NCBI GenBank assembly: GCA_963827315.1
Contig: CAWHAL010000006.1
Location: 1-29,501, forward strand
Length of the DNA: 29,501 nucleotides
Origin: CAVXEF01 sp963827315
GTDB lineage: Bacteria > Planctomycetota > Phycisphaerae > Sedimentisphaerales > Anaerobacaceae
Direction: 5' to 3'
This document shows positions 14,793 to 21,594 of the stretch, in pieces. Both the position numbers and the translations under genes were made by a program. Under the pieces are notes generated by a model. That model saw only the letters and a program-made list of their open reading frames with translations. It was not told the origin of the DNA and did no database searches. Numbering within the stretch: the stretch's first letter is position 1; each line of letters opens with the position of its first letter.

Positions 14793-15854
14793 TTAATCTC
14801 CCAAATACACAATATGCGTAAAGGTCTTGCCGTTTTTTATAACACCTTTGGAATCATACAGCGTAAAGGTAAACTTCAGTGCCCGTCCAAGCCCGGGAAT
14901 ATAATCAAAATTCGCTTCATTCAACAATCCCTGAAAATTGTTACCCCCGAATGCTCCGCCAAGACTTACGAATCCGTAAGGCGGATATGGATACAGTACT
15001 TTGGGAACTTGAACAGAGTCAAGCCCACCGCCACTTGTAAAAAAGTCCGAATCCGCTAAATTTCCGTTGCCATCGGGGTCAACCTCCGGCACCCATCGCT
15101 GCTCAGCGGCATACCAGCCCTGAACCTTGAACTCTCCCACACCCTCACACAAAAGCATATGAATCGAACATGGGTCCGCAGGGTCAACCTTCGCTCCGAT
15201 TCGCCACACCTCCGCCCCAACACCGCCGATGAAGACGTCAGTAATAGCCGTGAGTCTTTCATCTTTGCACGTCCAGGGAGCTCTCGAAATAATCATCCAC
15301 CCTGCCAAAGGTATCGTATCGTACTCATAAATGTTGTGCCAGATGTCAAGTGTAGGCGGACCAACCCCACAAAGCTCCTCGTCTAATGCATAAGGATCGT
15401 AGGCGGGAAGTGCAGATGTAATAATATGCTGAGTCCTCGCAAGTATTCGCTTCTCCGGGGCTTGTTGCGGGGCCCTTATCCAGTTCCCATTTTTGTCTTT
15501 GGTTTTGGCAAGCATATAAGAAATTCTCGCAAGATTGCCGCGAATCTGGTCACCTCCGTAAGTTCCATAGGATTGAAAATCGCCATCAGCAAAAAACATT
15601 ATCCTGTCAAATCTCTCATGCGAGTTAGGTTCAGCCACCCAGACAACGAAAATCTCGCCATCTTTCCGCAATCCTTTGAAGTCAGCGTTTAACTGCCCCG
15701 TAATGGCCTGCAGCTTCTGCATAATCTCAGCGTTCGCTGTAGCCATCCGGTAAGTATCTATACTCATATTGAAAATCAAACTCGCAAATAATATCATCAT
15801 CGCCAGTAACCCCACCGCAACCGCAAGCTCAAGTAATGTAAATGCCTTTCTCAT
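14793..15854 (-). CDS. gspJ: GspJ-like minor pseudopilin
   Basis: Inner-membrane-anchored minor pseudopilin. The start is chosen at ATG 15854 (MRKAFTLLELAVAVGLLAM); the upstream 23 codons of the open frame are translated repeat DNA (15903-15944). The N-terminus is the type IV methylation segment with Glu at +5, but the residue before the cleavage site is Ala (RKA|FTLLE) rather than the near-invariant Gly. The C-terminal domain of about 320 residues is beta-rich with several Cys and ends GKTFTHIVYLGD. The PilW/GspJ assignment rests on size, N-terminus and gene order (G-H-I-J-K); no enzymatic motif is expected. Larger than the typical GspJ of about 200 residues. Confidence 0.75.
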   Translation of the reverse strand: MRKAFTLLELAVAVGLLAMMILFASLIFNMSIDTYRMATANAEIMQKLQAITGQLNADFKGLRKDGEIFVVWVAEPNSHERFDRIMFFADGDFQSYGTYGGDQIRGNLARISYMLAKTKDKNGNWIRAPQQAPEKRILARTQHIITSALPAYDPYALDEELCGVGPPTLDIWHNIYEYDTIPLAGWMIISRAPWTCKDERLTAITDVFIGGVGAEVWRIGAKVDPADPCSIHMLLCEGVGEFKVQGWYAAEQRWVPEVDPDGNGNLADSDFFTSGGGLDSVQVPKVLYPYPPYGFVSLGGAFGGNNFQGLLNEANFDYIPGLGRALKFTFTLYDSKGVIKNGKTFTHIVYLGD

Positions 15855-15902
15855 TTTCTTCTTGCCGCTAATACGCAGAGACACCAAATCAATTATTTTT
15901 TC

Positions 15903-15944
15903 AACTTTAGGCACTTTAGTCACCTTAGCTCACTTTAGGCACTT
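15903..15944. repeat. CACTTTAGG tandem repeat upstream of gspJ
   Basis: CAACTTTAGG, CACTTTAGTC, ACCTTAGCT, CACTTTAGGC, ACTTG: words of 9-10 bases, same family as 14672-14755 and 28891-28975. It fills most of the 91-base spacer between gspI and gspJ. Confidence 0.7.
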
Positions 15945-15945
15945 G

Positions 15946-16716
15946 TTAAAACCTTATTACCTTCTGATATACACCTACGCACGGCCCTCTGCCGCCGCCG
16001 ACCGGCGGCGGAACAACCCAGATATCTCCAAGCGAACCGCCCTCCCAGTTTCTGTCAAGAAGAATCGTATAATCATTAGGCGATGCGTAACGCTCCAGCA
16101 CACGATAAATCTGTCCTGTATTATTATCTGCTATCGTATAGCCGTCGTTTATAAACGTTTTTTCTTCTGTCGGATTATTTATCGTGAGTTCATTATCTCT
16201 GCCTGCGACCTTCGAGACTCCGACTTCAACAGGCTTGGGACAATCGACTACCCCATTGAAGGGGATCGGATATTTCAGGTTCGGACTTGCCTTTCGGCAC
16301 ACAAACACCGTTACCTGCACAAGCCGACTATTCGGGTCATTCGGGTCCACTTGTCTGCAAAGAGCAGTCCAGTAATACTGCTTTTGTAAAATGTCAGTAC
16401 CTGTTGATGGATACGTGAATTCACAAGGGTCGATTTTGACGCCTGCTTTTAACACATCATTGAAATCCTTAAGTTGGTTTGGTTCCAGCTTGCCGAAATC
16501 GATATCGCCTGCAGGGCTGTTTTTTGCATAAAGTTTTACCTTCGCGAAGGCCTCGTCCGCCGCTATCGATGCGATTGTCTGCTCGGCAACAAGCGTTGTA
16601 AGGTGAACACACACAGGAAACACCCCCGCCACAAAAACCACGCCTACGGCAAGCACCCCTATCGCCAGCAGCACCTCAGCAAGTGAAAAACCCTTATTTT
16701 TAGGCTTATTGCTCAT
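15946..16716 (-). CDS. gspI: GspI/PilV-like minor pseudopilin
   Basis: Minor pseudopilin with a canonical class III leader, MSNKPKNKG|FSLAEVLLAIG, with Gly at -1 and Glu at +5. I start it at ATG 16716; the open frame up to 16842 translates an octamer array and the end of gspH and has no homology-like features. After the hydrophobic helix (AIGVLAVGVVFVAGVFPV) comes a soluble domain of about 210 residues with several Cys and one DPNDPNSR run. No transmembrane segment other than the N-terminal one. The leader of the message contains AGAGGCAC repeats, which may serve as the ribosome site. Assignment to GspI rather than another minor pilin follows gene order and the LAEVLLAIGVLAVGV pattern typical of GspI/PilV. 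Confidence 0.78.
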   Translation of the reverse strand: MSNKPKNKGFSLAEVLLAIGVLAVGVVFVAGVFPVCVHLTTLVAEQTIASIAADEAFAKVKLYAKNSPAGDIDFGKLEPNQLKDFNDVLKAGVKIDPCEFTYPSTGTDILQKQYYWTALCRQVDPNDPNSRLVQVTVFVCRKASPNLKYPIPFNGVVDCPKPVEVGVSKVAGRDNELTINNPTEEKTFINDGYTIADNNTGQIYRVLERYASPNDYTILLDRNWEGGSLGDIWVVPPPVGGGRGPCVGVYQKVIRF

Positions 16717-16723
16717 CTGGTTC

Positions 16724-16755
16724 TTTGTGCCTCTGTGCCTTTGTGCCTCTATCCC
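16724..16755. repeat. Octamer tandem array (TTTGTGCC/TCTGTGCC)
   Basis: TTTGTGCC, TCTGTGCC, TTTGTGCC, TCTATCCC: four 8-base words in exact phase, lying in the 50-base spacer between gspH and gspI. On the minus strand they supply AGAGG/AAAGG words just upstream of the gspI ATG. Confidence 0.75.
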
Positions 16756-16766
16756 TGATTTTCCCG

Positions 16767-17567
16767 TCAATCCTGCTTGATTATCGTTCCCGTGTAAGGG
16801 TTGATGTAAATCGAAGCCAGATTTTTCAGACAATCTGACCACGCCCGGCCTTTTTCATAAGCCGCCTTGAATTTGTCCCGCTCATAAATAATGAAGGTGT
16901 TTCGACTCGGCTCTTTATAAAAGCCAAGATAGTCATAATCATCCTGAACGAACATTCCTGTGTTATAACCTGCAATATTCTCCGGCGAATTAAATATATC
17001 ATCAGCCGATTCGTTGGGATTCATGGGCCGGTATTTACCATCTCTGTTTCTCACACGCACATCGTGTATAACCAATTTGCCGGATGGCGAAAAGACAATC
17101 GAAAACGTAGTTGTATCATTAACATCTACAAGTGTGCTTATCTCGCTGTCGGAATCAACTACGTTATCTCCGTTGATTCTTAAATCCATCACGCCAACCG
17201 CCTCTGGCAGCTTGATTGGCTCAAGACCTTCGACCGCTCTAAAGCCAACCGTAAGATTGTCCATTTTTTTCGGCTCTTCATATACAATGAAAACCATATA
17301 CTGGACAGCTTCCAGTGCACCCTTAGGGTTGTTCGGCTCGTATGCATACTGGAATCTTATGCCGGCGTAACGCTGCTCTTTTAAGGCGATGGCACGGGCA
17401 CTTGACAGGGCCGCACCTATCATCGCTTTTGTCGGCCCTTTCGACTCAAGTGAGTTAAGTAACGCACGAATAGCCGGCAGACCAAACACCGCAAGCAGAG
17501 CGACTGCCGCAACGACAACCGTCATCTCCATCAGCGTAATACCGGATTGTTCGCGCCTTGTTTTCAT
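16767..17567 (-). CDS. gspH: GspH/FimT-like minor pseudopilin
   Basis: Minor pseudopilin. Leader MKTRREQSG|ITLMEMTVVVAAVALLAV has Gly at -1 and Glu at +5. Then comes the GspH/FimT pattern in which the helix continues into ALSSARAIALKEQRYAGIRF, followed by a beta-rich domain (FSIVFSPSGKLVIHDVRVR). The FSPSGKL stretch is characteristic of FimT/GspH C-terminal domains. 266 residues, somewhat longer than usual. ATG at 17567 has no strong ribosome site; the upstream 50 bases are a heptamer array. Third-from-last of the minor pseudopilin set. Confidence 0.82.
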   Translation of the reverse strand: MKTRREQSGITLMEMTVVVAAVALLAVFGLPAIRALLNSLESKGPTKAMIGAALSSARAIALKEQRYAGIRFQYAYEPNNPKGALEAVQYMVFIVYEEPKKMDNLTVGFRAVEGLEPIKLPEAVGVMDLRINGDNVVDSDSEISTLVDVNDTTTFSIVFSPSGKLVIHDVRVRNRDGKYRPMNPNESADDIFNSPENIAGYNTGMFVQDDYDYLGFYKEPSRNTFIIYERDKFKAAYEKGRAWSDCLKNLASIYINPYTGTIIKQD

Positions 17568-17573
17568 TGTTCA

Positions 17574-17622
17574 CTGCCATCTGTCATCCGTCATTCGTCC
17601 TCTGTCCTCCGCCTTCTGTCCT
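17574..17622. repeat. Heptamer tandem array (CTGTCCT/CTGTCAT), seven units
   Basis: CTGCCAT, CTGTCAT, CCGTCAT, TCGTCCT, CTGTCCT, CCGCCTT, CTGTCCT: exact 7-base phase with no indels. It fills the 58-base gap between the third gspG-like gene and gspH. Confidence 0.85.
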
Positions 17623-17625
17623 TAT

Positions 17626-18246
17626 CTATCTGCTCCTTACATCATCATCCGTATCGAATTTTTTATCCGGCCCAGCTGACGTAATTACCGGAAAAGTCCT
17701 TGCCTTATCAGGGTCGGGAGTAGGGTCGCTTTCATCATAATAGTCATACCGCAGCGTTGTGCCCCAGGGGTCAACTACCCTAAGCAGCGGGTAAACTCTG
17801 GTACCGATGGTGATTGTCCCGTTTCTTACAGCTATCATTTTCCTGTCGATTTTCGCCAGCGTCTCTCTGCTTGTCGGGACCATACTCAAAAATAAATACA
17901 TCACCTCATCTCCAGCATAACTGGTATTAGGGTCGCTTATTGTCACACTCCCACCCAGCGCATTCCCCAGCGTACCTTCAATGGGGGTCTTGTCGAAGCC
18001 GTTGCAGTCCAGCGGAAAGGTAAATGCGGCATAATTAGGGTCCTTGTAGTTGAAGCCATACTCGTGAAATTGAGCCAGGGCCGTGGTAAGAAGCGCCAGC
18101 GTGCTTCTGCAGTGCTTTTCTTTTTCCATGTTTTCGATGCGCGAAGCAATACCGATTACCATTGCGGCCAGTATCGCGACTATCGCGACAACAACCAGCA
18201 TCTCAACAAGCGTAAAACAGCATTTTGTTTTTTGTTTACTGCTCAT
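17626..18246 (-). CDS. gspG: GspG-like pseudopilin 3, with Cys before the cleavage site
   Basis: G-type pseudopilin of 206 residues. The N-terminus MSSKQKTKCC|FTLVEMLVVVAIVAILAAM has Glu at +5, but Cys replaces the near-invariant Gly at -1, so cleavage by a standard prepilin peptidase is doubtful. After the helix comes the GspG-type pattern of a short helix and loop, then DPWGTTLRYDYYDES, and the C-terminal Ca-site-like ITSAGPDKKFDTDDD. The DPWG...SAGPD pattern is the diagnostic end of GspG major pseudopilins. ATG at 18246 is set by the conserved leader. It differs enough from the two upstream paralogues that it is not a recent duplicate. Confidence 0.82.
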   Translation of the reverse strand: MSSKQKTKCCFTLVEMLVVVAIVAILAAMVIGIASRIENMEKEKHCRSTLALLTTALAQFHEYGFNYKDPNYAAFTFPLDCNGFDKTPIEGTLGNALGGSVTISDPNTSYAGDEVMYLFLSMVPTSRETLAKIDRKMIAVRNGTITIGTRVYPLLRVVDPWGTTLRYDYYDESDPTPDPDKARTFPVITSAGPDKKFDTDDDVRSR

Positions 18247-18258
18247 TGTTCATCGACC

Positions 18259-18300
18259 TTTTGAATTTTGAGTTTTGAATTCTTAGTTTTGAATTCCCAT
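18259..18300. repeat. Heptamer tandem array (TTTTGAA)
   Basis: TTTTGAA, TTTTGAG, TTTTGAA, TTCTTAG, TTTTGAA, TTCCCAT: six 7-base words in exact phase in the spacer upstream of the third gspG-like gene. Confidence 0.8.
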
Positions 18301-18318
18301 TGTGTGTTCCCTCCGCAA

Positions 18319-18346
18319 ACAACGAACTATGAACAATGAACTCAAA
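18319..18346. repeat. Heptamer tandem array (ACAATGA/ACTATGA)
   Basis: ACAACGA, ACTATGA, ACAATGA, ACTCAAA: 7-base phase. Same words (in a shifted register) as the eight-unit array at 4233-4288, 14 kb away. It overlaps the stop codon of the second gspG-like gene (18342-18344). Confidence 0.7.
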
Positions 18347-19217
18347 AATTAGTAATATCATCGTTTGTGCCGTATAGGCCGTCCGCTCCCGCGGATATTA
18401 GTATGTATGAGTCCGGCCTGTAAGGCCAAGGTTTTAATCCCAGTGTAGCAGCATAAACCTGCTTATCCAGCAGCTTGTAACTCGACGAATAAAGATAGGT
18501 GCCGGCCGGTGTGGTGGGAGCCGCTGGGTCGACCCAGTACAAAGGGTCGTTTGACTTTTCAGAGTCCTTCTTGAGTTTAATCAGGTCAATATTATCGGTA
18601 TAATTATAAATCCTGCTCGCCGCTCCTGCTTCGTCGGCGGGGGTACTAAAATCCTTGCTGGCGGTGTTGGCCTTGTAGTATAGAATCGGCCGACCCGCCC
18701 TGACAGCTTTCCCGCCGACCGTCACAGACTTTGTCCCAAATGAATCACAAAGCACATATCTACCTAAGCGTAAGTTCGTTTGGGATTGGGTGATGTTGCT
18801 GAATAGCTGCTTCAATGTAAAGGCATTAGCCGTCCCAAGCTCCAGATAAGGCCCTAATCGCTTATCGAGATCCACTGGTGGCTGGCCATACACGCCTTGT
18901 CCCTCCGCCCGCCATTCGGAGTTACAGTCAAATCCTAAAAGGTCCCAGCCGACAAGCGCCTCGCAAAGCTTGTTTGCACCACAGTAATAGTACCCCGCCG
19001 AAGGTGCATTCAAATCAGAAGGTGGGTAATCGCCGTAATCGCCCTTAAAGGCCATCAGCGCCATATCGATGGCCGCAAACTGCACCTTCTGCTTGGCTTC
19101 ACTGGCGCTATTGCGCACGTAGCTAACTGTCGGAATGAGAATCCCCACCAGTATTGCGATTATCGCAAGAACCGTCAAAAGCTCAACAAGTGTAAAGCCG
19201 TTTCTTTCAGGTCTCAT
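18342..19217 (-). CDS. gspG: GspG-like pseudopilin 2 (paralogue of pseudopilin 1)
   Basis: G-type pseudopilin of about 291 residues. Start chosen at ATG 19217 (MRPERNG|FTLVELLTVLAIIAILVG), because GGAGGG precedes it and the leader is canonical; the frame is open to 19310. The soluble domain has the planctomycete-type pattern KQKVQFAAIDMALMAFKGDYGDYPPS, LCEALVGWDLLGFDC, GPYLEL, RPILYYKANT, then the C-terminal PDSYILISAGADGLYGTNDDI, a Ca-binding GspG-type end. It shares this whole architecture with the gene upstream (19343-20260): the two are tandem paralogues. May encode a major or alternative pilus subunit. Confidence 0.85.
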   Translation of the reverse strand: MRPERNGFTLVELLTVLAIIAILVGILIPTVSYVRNSASEAKQKVQFAAIDMALMAFKGDYGDYPPSDLNAPSAGYYYCGANKLCEALVGWDLLGFDCNSEWRAEGQGVYGQPPVDLDKRLGPYLELGTANAFTLKQLFSNITQSQTNLRLGRYVLCDSFGTKSVTVGGKAVRAGRPILYYKANTASKDFSTPADEAGAASRIYNYTDNIDLIKLKKDSEKSNDPLYWVDPAAPTTPAGTYLYSSSYKLLDKQVYAATLGLKPWPYRPDSYILISAGADGLYGTNDDITNF

Positions 19218-19342
19218 CTTAAATATCCCTCCAAAATTGTCCTGCCGGATAATTGTTTTTATTTTAATAAACTGCTGCGCCCTGGTCCTCGGCGAAGACA
19301 GCAAAGTCATAGAAACTAATGACGGCGTCAGGTTCTGCTCCC

Positions 19343-20260
19343 CTATTCCTTTTCAAAATTGAATATATCATCAGGTGTGCCGTACTGACCGTCGAACCCC
19401 GCCGACAGAAGAATATAGGAATCCGACCTGTAAGGCCTGCCCTCGGTTATCTCGATTTTATCATTCTTCGTATTTTCATAAAATTTTTCAGGATGTTCAT
19501 GCAACGGATGTACAGCCGACGGATTCCACGGCATACCCAATTCCACCAGATAATCGTTATCGAGGTAATTATAAATCTGACCCTTGTTATCGGTTCCTGC
19601 CGGCAAATAATCAGAATTAGGGTCATGCATTATGCCTGTCGTATTTGCCTTGTAATAAAGTACCGGCATACCGATTTTTTTCCCTGTGCTTATATTTTTT
19701 ACGCGAGTATATTCATCACACAGGACAAATAAATTGTTGTATGTGAGGTCCCCCGTATCCGCATAAATATCGCTGAGTCTGTAGGCGTTGGCTCTTTCTA
19801 ATTGCAGATAAGGCCCTTTCCTGGACTGCAAATTATCCGTGCGGGTTGCGGTGGGAAGAGAGTCCTTTGGATTGTCGTATATTTTATTGGTCCCATCCGC
19901 TGTACAATCCGCCCTGAAATGCGAAGCGGGGTTAAAACCCAGCAAATCCTGGCCCACCATCGCTTCACAGAGTCTCGCTGCACCGGGGTAATGCTGAGGC
20001 TGAGTTGCTCCATCATAATCAGGAGCAACACCAGAGGTGGCTGAATCCGGATAGACCTCGAACTCATTCTTGAAAAGTTCCATCGCCTCGCTGGTGCTGT
20101 GGAATTGCGCCTTTTGCTTGACATCGGTGGCGTACCGTCTGACCATATTCAGAGACGGCACAAGTATACCTATGAGGATTACGATAATGCTCATAACAGT
20201 CAAAAGTTCCACAATGGTAAAGCCCGCCTTGTTTTCGGATTGTCTTATGAATCGTTTCAT
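19343..20260 (-). CDS. gspG: GspG-like pseudopilin 1
   Basis: First pilin of the cluster, about 305 residues. Start at ATG 20260 with AGGAGG at ideal spacing, giving MKRFIRQSENKAG|FTIVELLTVMSIIVILIG with Gly at -1 and Glu at +5. The domain order matches the next gene: KQKAQFHSTSEAMELFKNEF, LCEAMVGQDLLGFNP, KGPYLQLERANAYRLSDIY, MPVLYYKANT and the ending RSDSYILLSAGFDGQYGTPDDIFNF. The strong ribosome site and the hairpin at 20284-20315 just upstream suggest higher expression than the preceding platform gene, as expected for a major pilin. This is inference. Confidence 0.86.
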   Translation of the reverse strand: MKRFIRQSENKAGFTIVELLTVMSIIVILIGILVPSLNMVRRYATDVKQKAQFHSTSEAMELFKNEFEVYPDSATSGVAPDYDGATQPQHYPGAARLCEAMVGQDLLGFNPASHFRADCTADGTNKIYDNPKDSLPTATRTDNLQSRKGPYLQLERANAYRLSDIYADTGDLTYNNLFVLCDEYTRVKNISTGKKIGMPVLYYKANTTGIMHDPNSDYLPAGTDNKGQIYNYLDNDYLVELGMPWNPSAVHPLHEHPEKFYENTKNDKIEITEGRPYRSDSYILLSAGFDGQYGTPDDIFNFEKE

Positions 20261-20283
20261 TTTTCGGCCTCCTAAATTTTTGT

Positions 20284-20315
20284 CCCCGCGACTGCTTGCG
20301 CAGTCAAGCGCGGGG
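20284..20315 (-). other. GC-rich hairpin between gspF and the first pilin gene
   Basis: CCCCGCG (20284-20290) pairs with CGCGGGG (20309-20315), and ACTG (20291-20294) with CAGT (20301-20304) inside. On the minus strand it lies directly before the AGGAGG site of the pilin gene and is not followed by a T-tract. It could stabilise or mark a processing site for the pilin message, or be another palindromic repeat. Confidence 0.5.
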
Positions 20316-20318
20316 GCG

Positions 20319-21572
20319 TTACACGCTGCTGCCAAGCGACGAAATAACCTGTATCATCGGCAGAAACACCGACAGAACGATGAACATAACGATACTCCCC
20401 AGCATCAGAATCATAATCGGCTCAAGCAGCGACATCATCGAGGCGACCAGAACATCGACCTGCTCATCGTAGTTGTCGGCCACTTTCAGCAGCATCTTAT
20501 CCAAATCACCTGTTTCTTCTCCCACAGCAACCATATTTGAAATGATTAAGTCAACAGTTTTGGATTGCCGCAGCGGACCCGCGAAGGTATCACCCTGCCT
20601 GATGGAATTGTGAACATTGCCGAGCATATTCGCAAATACTTCGTTTCCCGCTGTATCACGCGAAGTGTTGATGGCGTCGAGAATCGGCACACCCGCGCCT
20701 ATCAGTGTCCCTAAAGTTCGTGTCCATCGCGTCACAGCGATTTTACTGCTGAGACTGCCTATCACCGGCAGCCTGAGTTTTATGGTATCCAGAACATACC
20801 TGCCCGCGCGAAACTGCTTTACAATCCTCAGGATAATAACAAACGCAAAGGGTGCCCCTAACAGAACAACCCAGCCGTAGCGGTAAGCTATCCAGCTGCT
20901 TACACCAAGCACTGCAGTCGTAAGCGGATTCAGTTTGCCGCCGACCATTTCGCTCAGCACTTCCTTGAATTTCGGTATAACAAATTTCATCAGGCCCAGA
21001 ACGATACCGAACGCTGCGCACATAACCACCATAGGGTAAATCATCGCGCTTTTAACCCGGGATCTAAGTTTTTGGGCCTTTTCCATAAAGTCCGCTATAC
21101 GTGACAGAATCAAATCCAGCACACCGCCTGTCTCGCCAGCCGCCACCATATTGACAAACAGCCGATCGAACGCCCTCGGAAATCTGGCCAGCGCTTCCGA
21201 CAGTGTTGACCCTCCTTCTATGTCGTCAGCCACGTAACCGATAACTCTCTTGAAAGTCCCCGACTTCTGCTGCTCCTCAAGAATCCTCAGCGACCGCAAA
21301 ATCGGAAGGCCTGCATCCTGAAGTGTCGAAAGCTGCCTTGCAAACTGTGCCACCATTTTTGCCTTTACCCTGCCGCCCCCCCTGCGCCTGCCTTTAGGCC
21401 CTGCACCGGCCTTGGCAGTCGGCTTCTTCTTTTCGCCGGTCTCTCGGACCTTCGTGGGGAAGTACCCCATATTGCGTATCTTGCTTATCGCCTCCTTTTC
21501 GCTCAGGGCTTCTACTTCGTCTTTTATCCCCACCCCCTGCGAATCCAGAGCTTCATATTTGAAAACAGGCAT
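20319..21572 (-). CDS. pilC: Pilus/secretion inner-membrane platform protein GspF/PilC
   Basis: Inner-membrane platform that couples the ATPases to pilin assembly. Begins MPVFKYEALDSQGVGIKDEV, the classic N-terminus. A basic linker (about residues 46-70, KKKPTAKAGAGPKGRRRGGG) follows, then two T2SSF repeats: FARQLSTLQDAGLPILRSL with GGSTLSEAL, and TRTLGTLIGAGVPILDAI with GDTFAGPLRQ. Three hydrophobic segments follow the repeats (about 175-195, 220-250 and 385-410), the last ending LSVFLPMIQVISSLG. Length 417 fits the family. AGGAGGTG at 8 bases gives a strong ribosome site. The 22-base gap to the ATPase gene upstream implies translation from one message. Confidence 0.95.
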   Translation of the reverse strand: MPVFKYEALDSQGVGIKDEVEALSEKEAISKIRNMGYFPTKVRETGEKKKPTAKAGAGPKGRRRGGGRVKAKMVAQFARQLSTLQDAGLPILRSLRILEEQQKSGTFKRVIGYVADDIEGGSTLSEALARFPRAFDRLFVNMVAAGETGGVLDLILSRIADFMEKAQKLRSRVKSAMIYPMVVMCAAFGIVLGLMKFVIPKFKEVLSEMVGGKLNPLTTAVLGVSSWIAYRYGWVVLLGAPFAFVIILRIVKQFRAGRYVLDTIKLRLPVIGSLSSKIAVTRWTRTLGTLIGAGVPILDAINTSRDTAGNEVFANMLGNVHNSIRQGDTFAGPLRQSKTVDLIISNMVAVGEETGDLDKMLLKVADNYDEQVDVLVASMMSLLEPIMILMLGSIVMFIVLSVFLPMIQVISSLGSSV

Positions 21573-21594
21573 CTTAAAACACCTCCTTTGCTTG

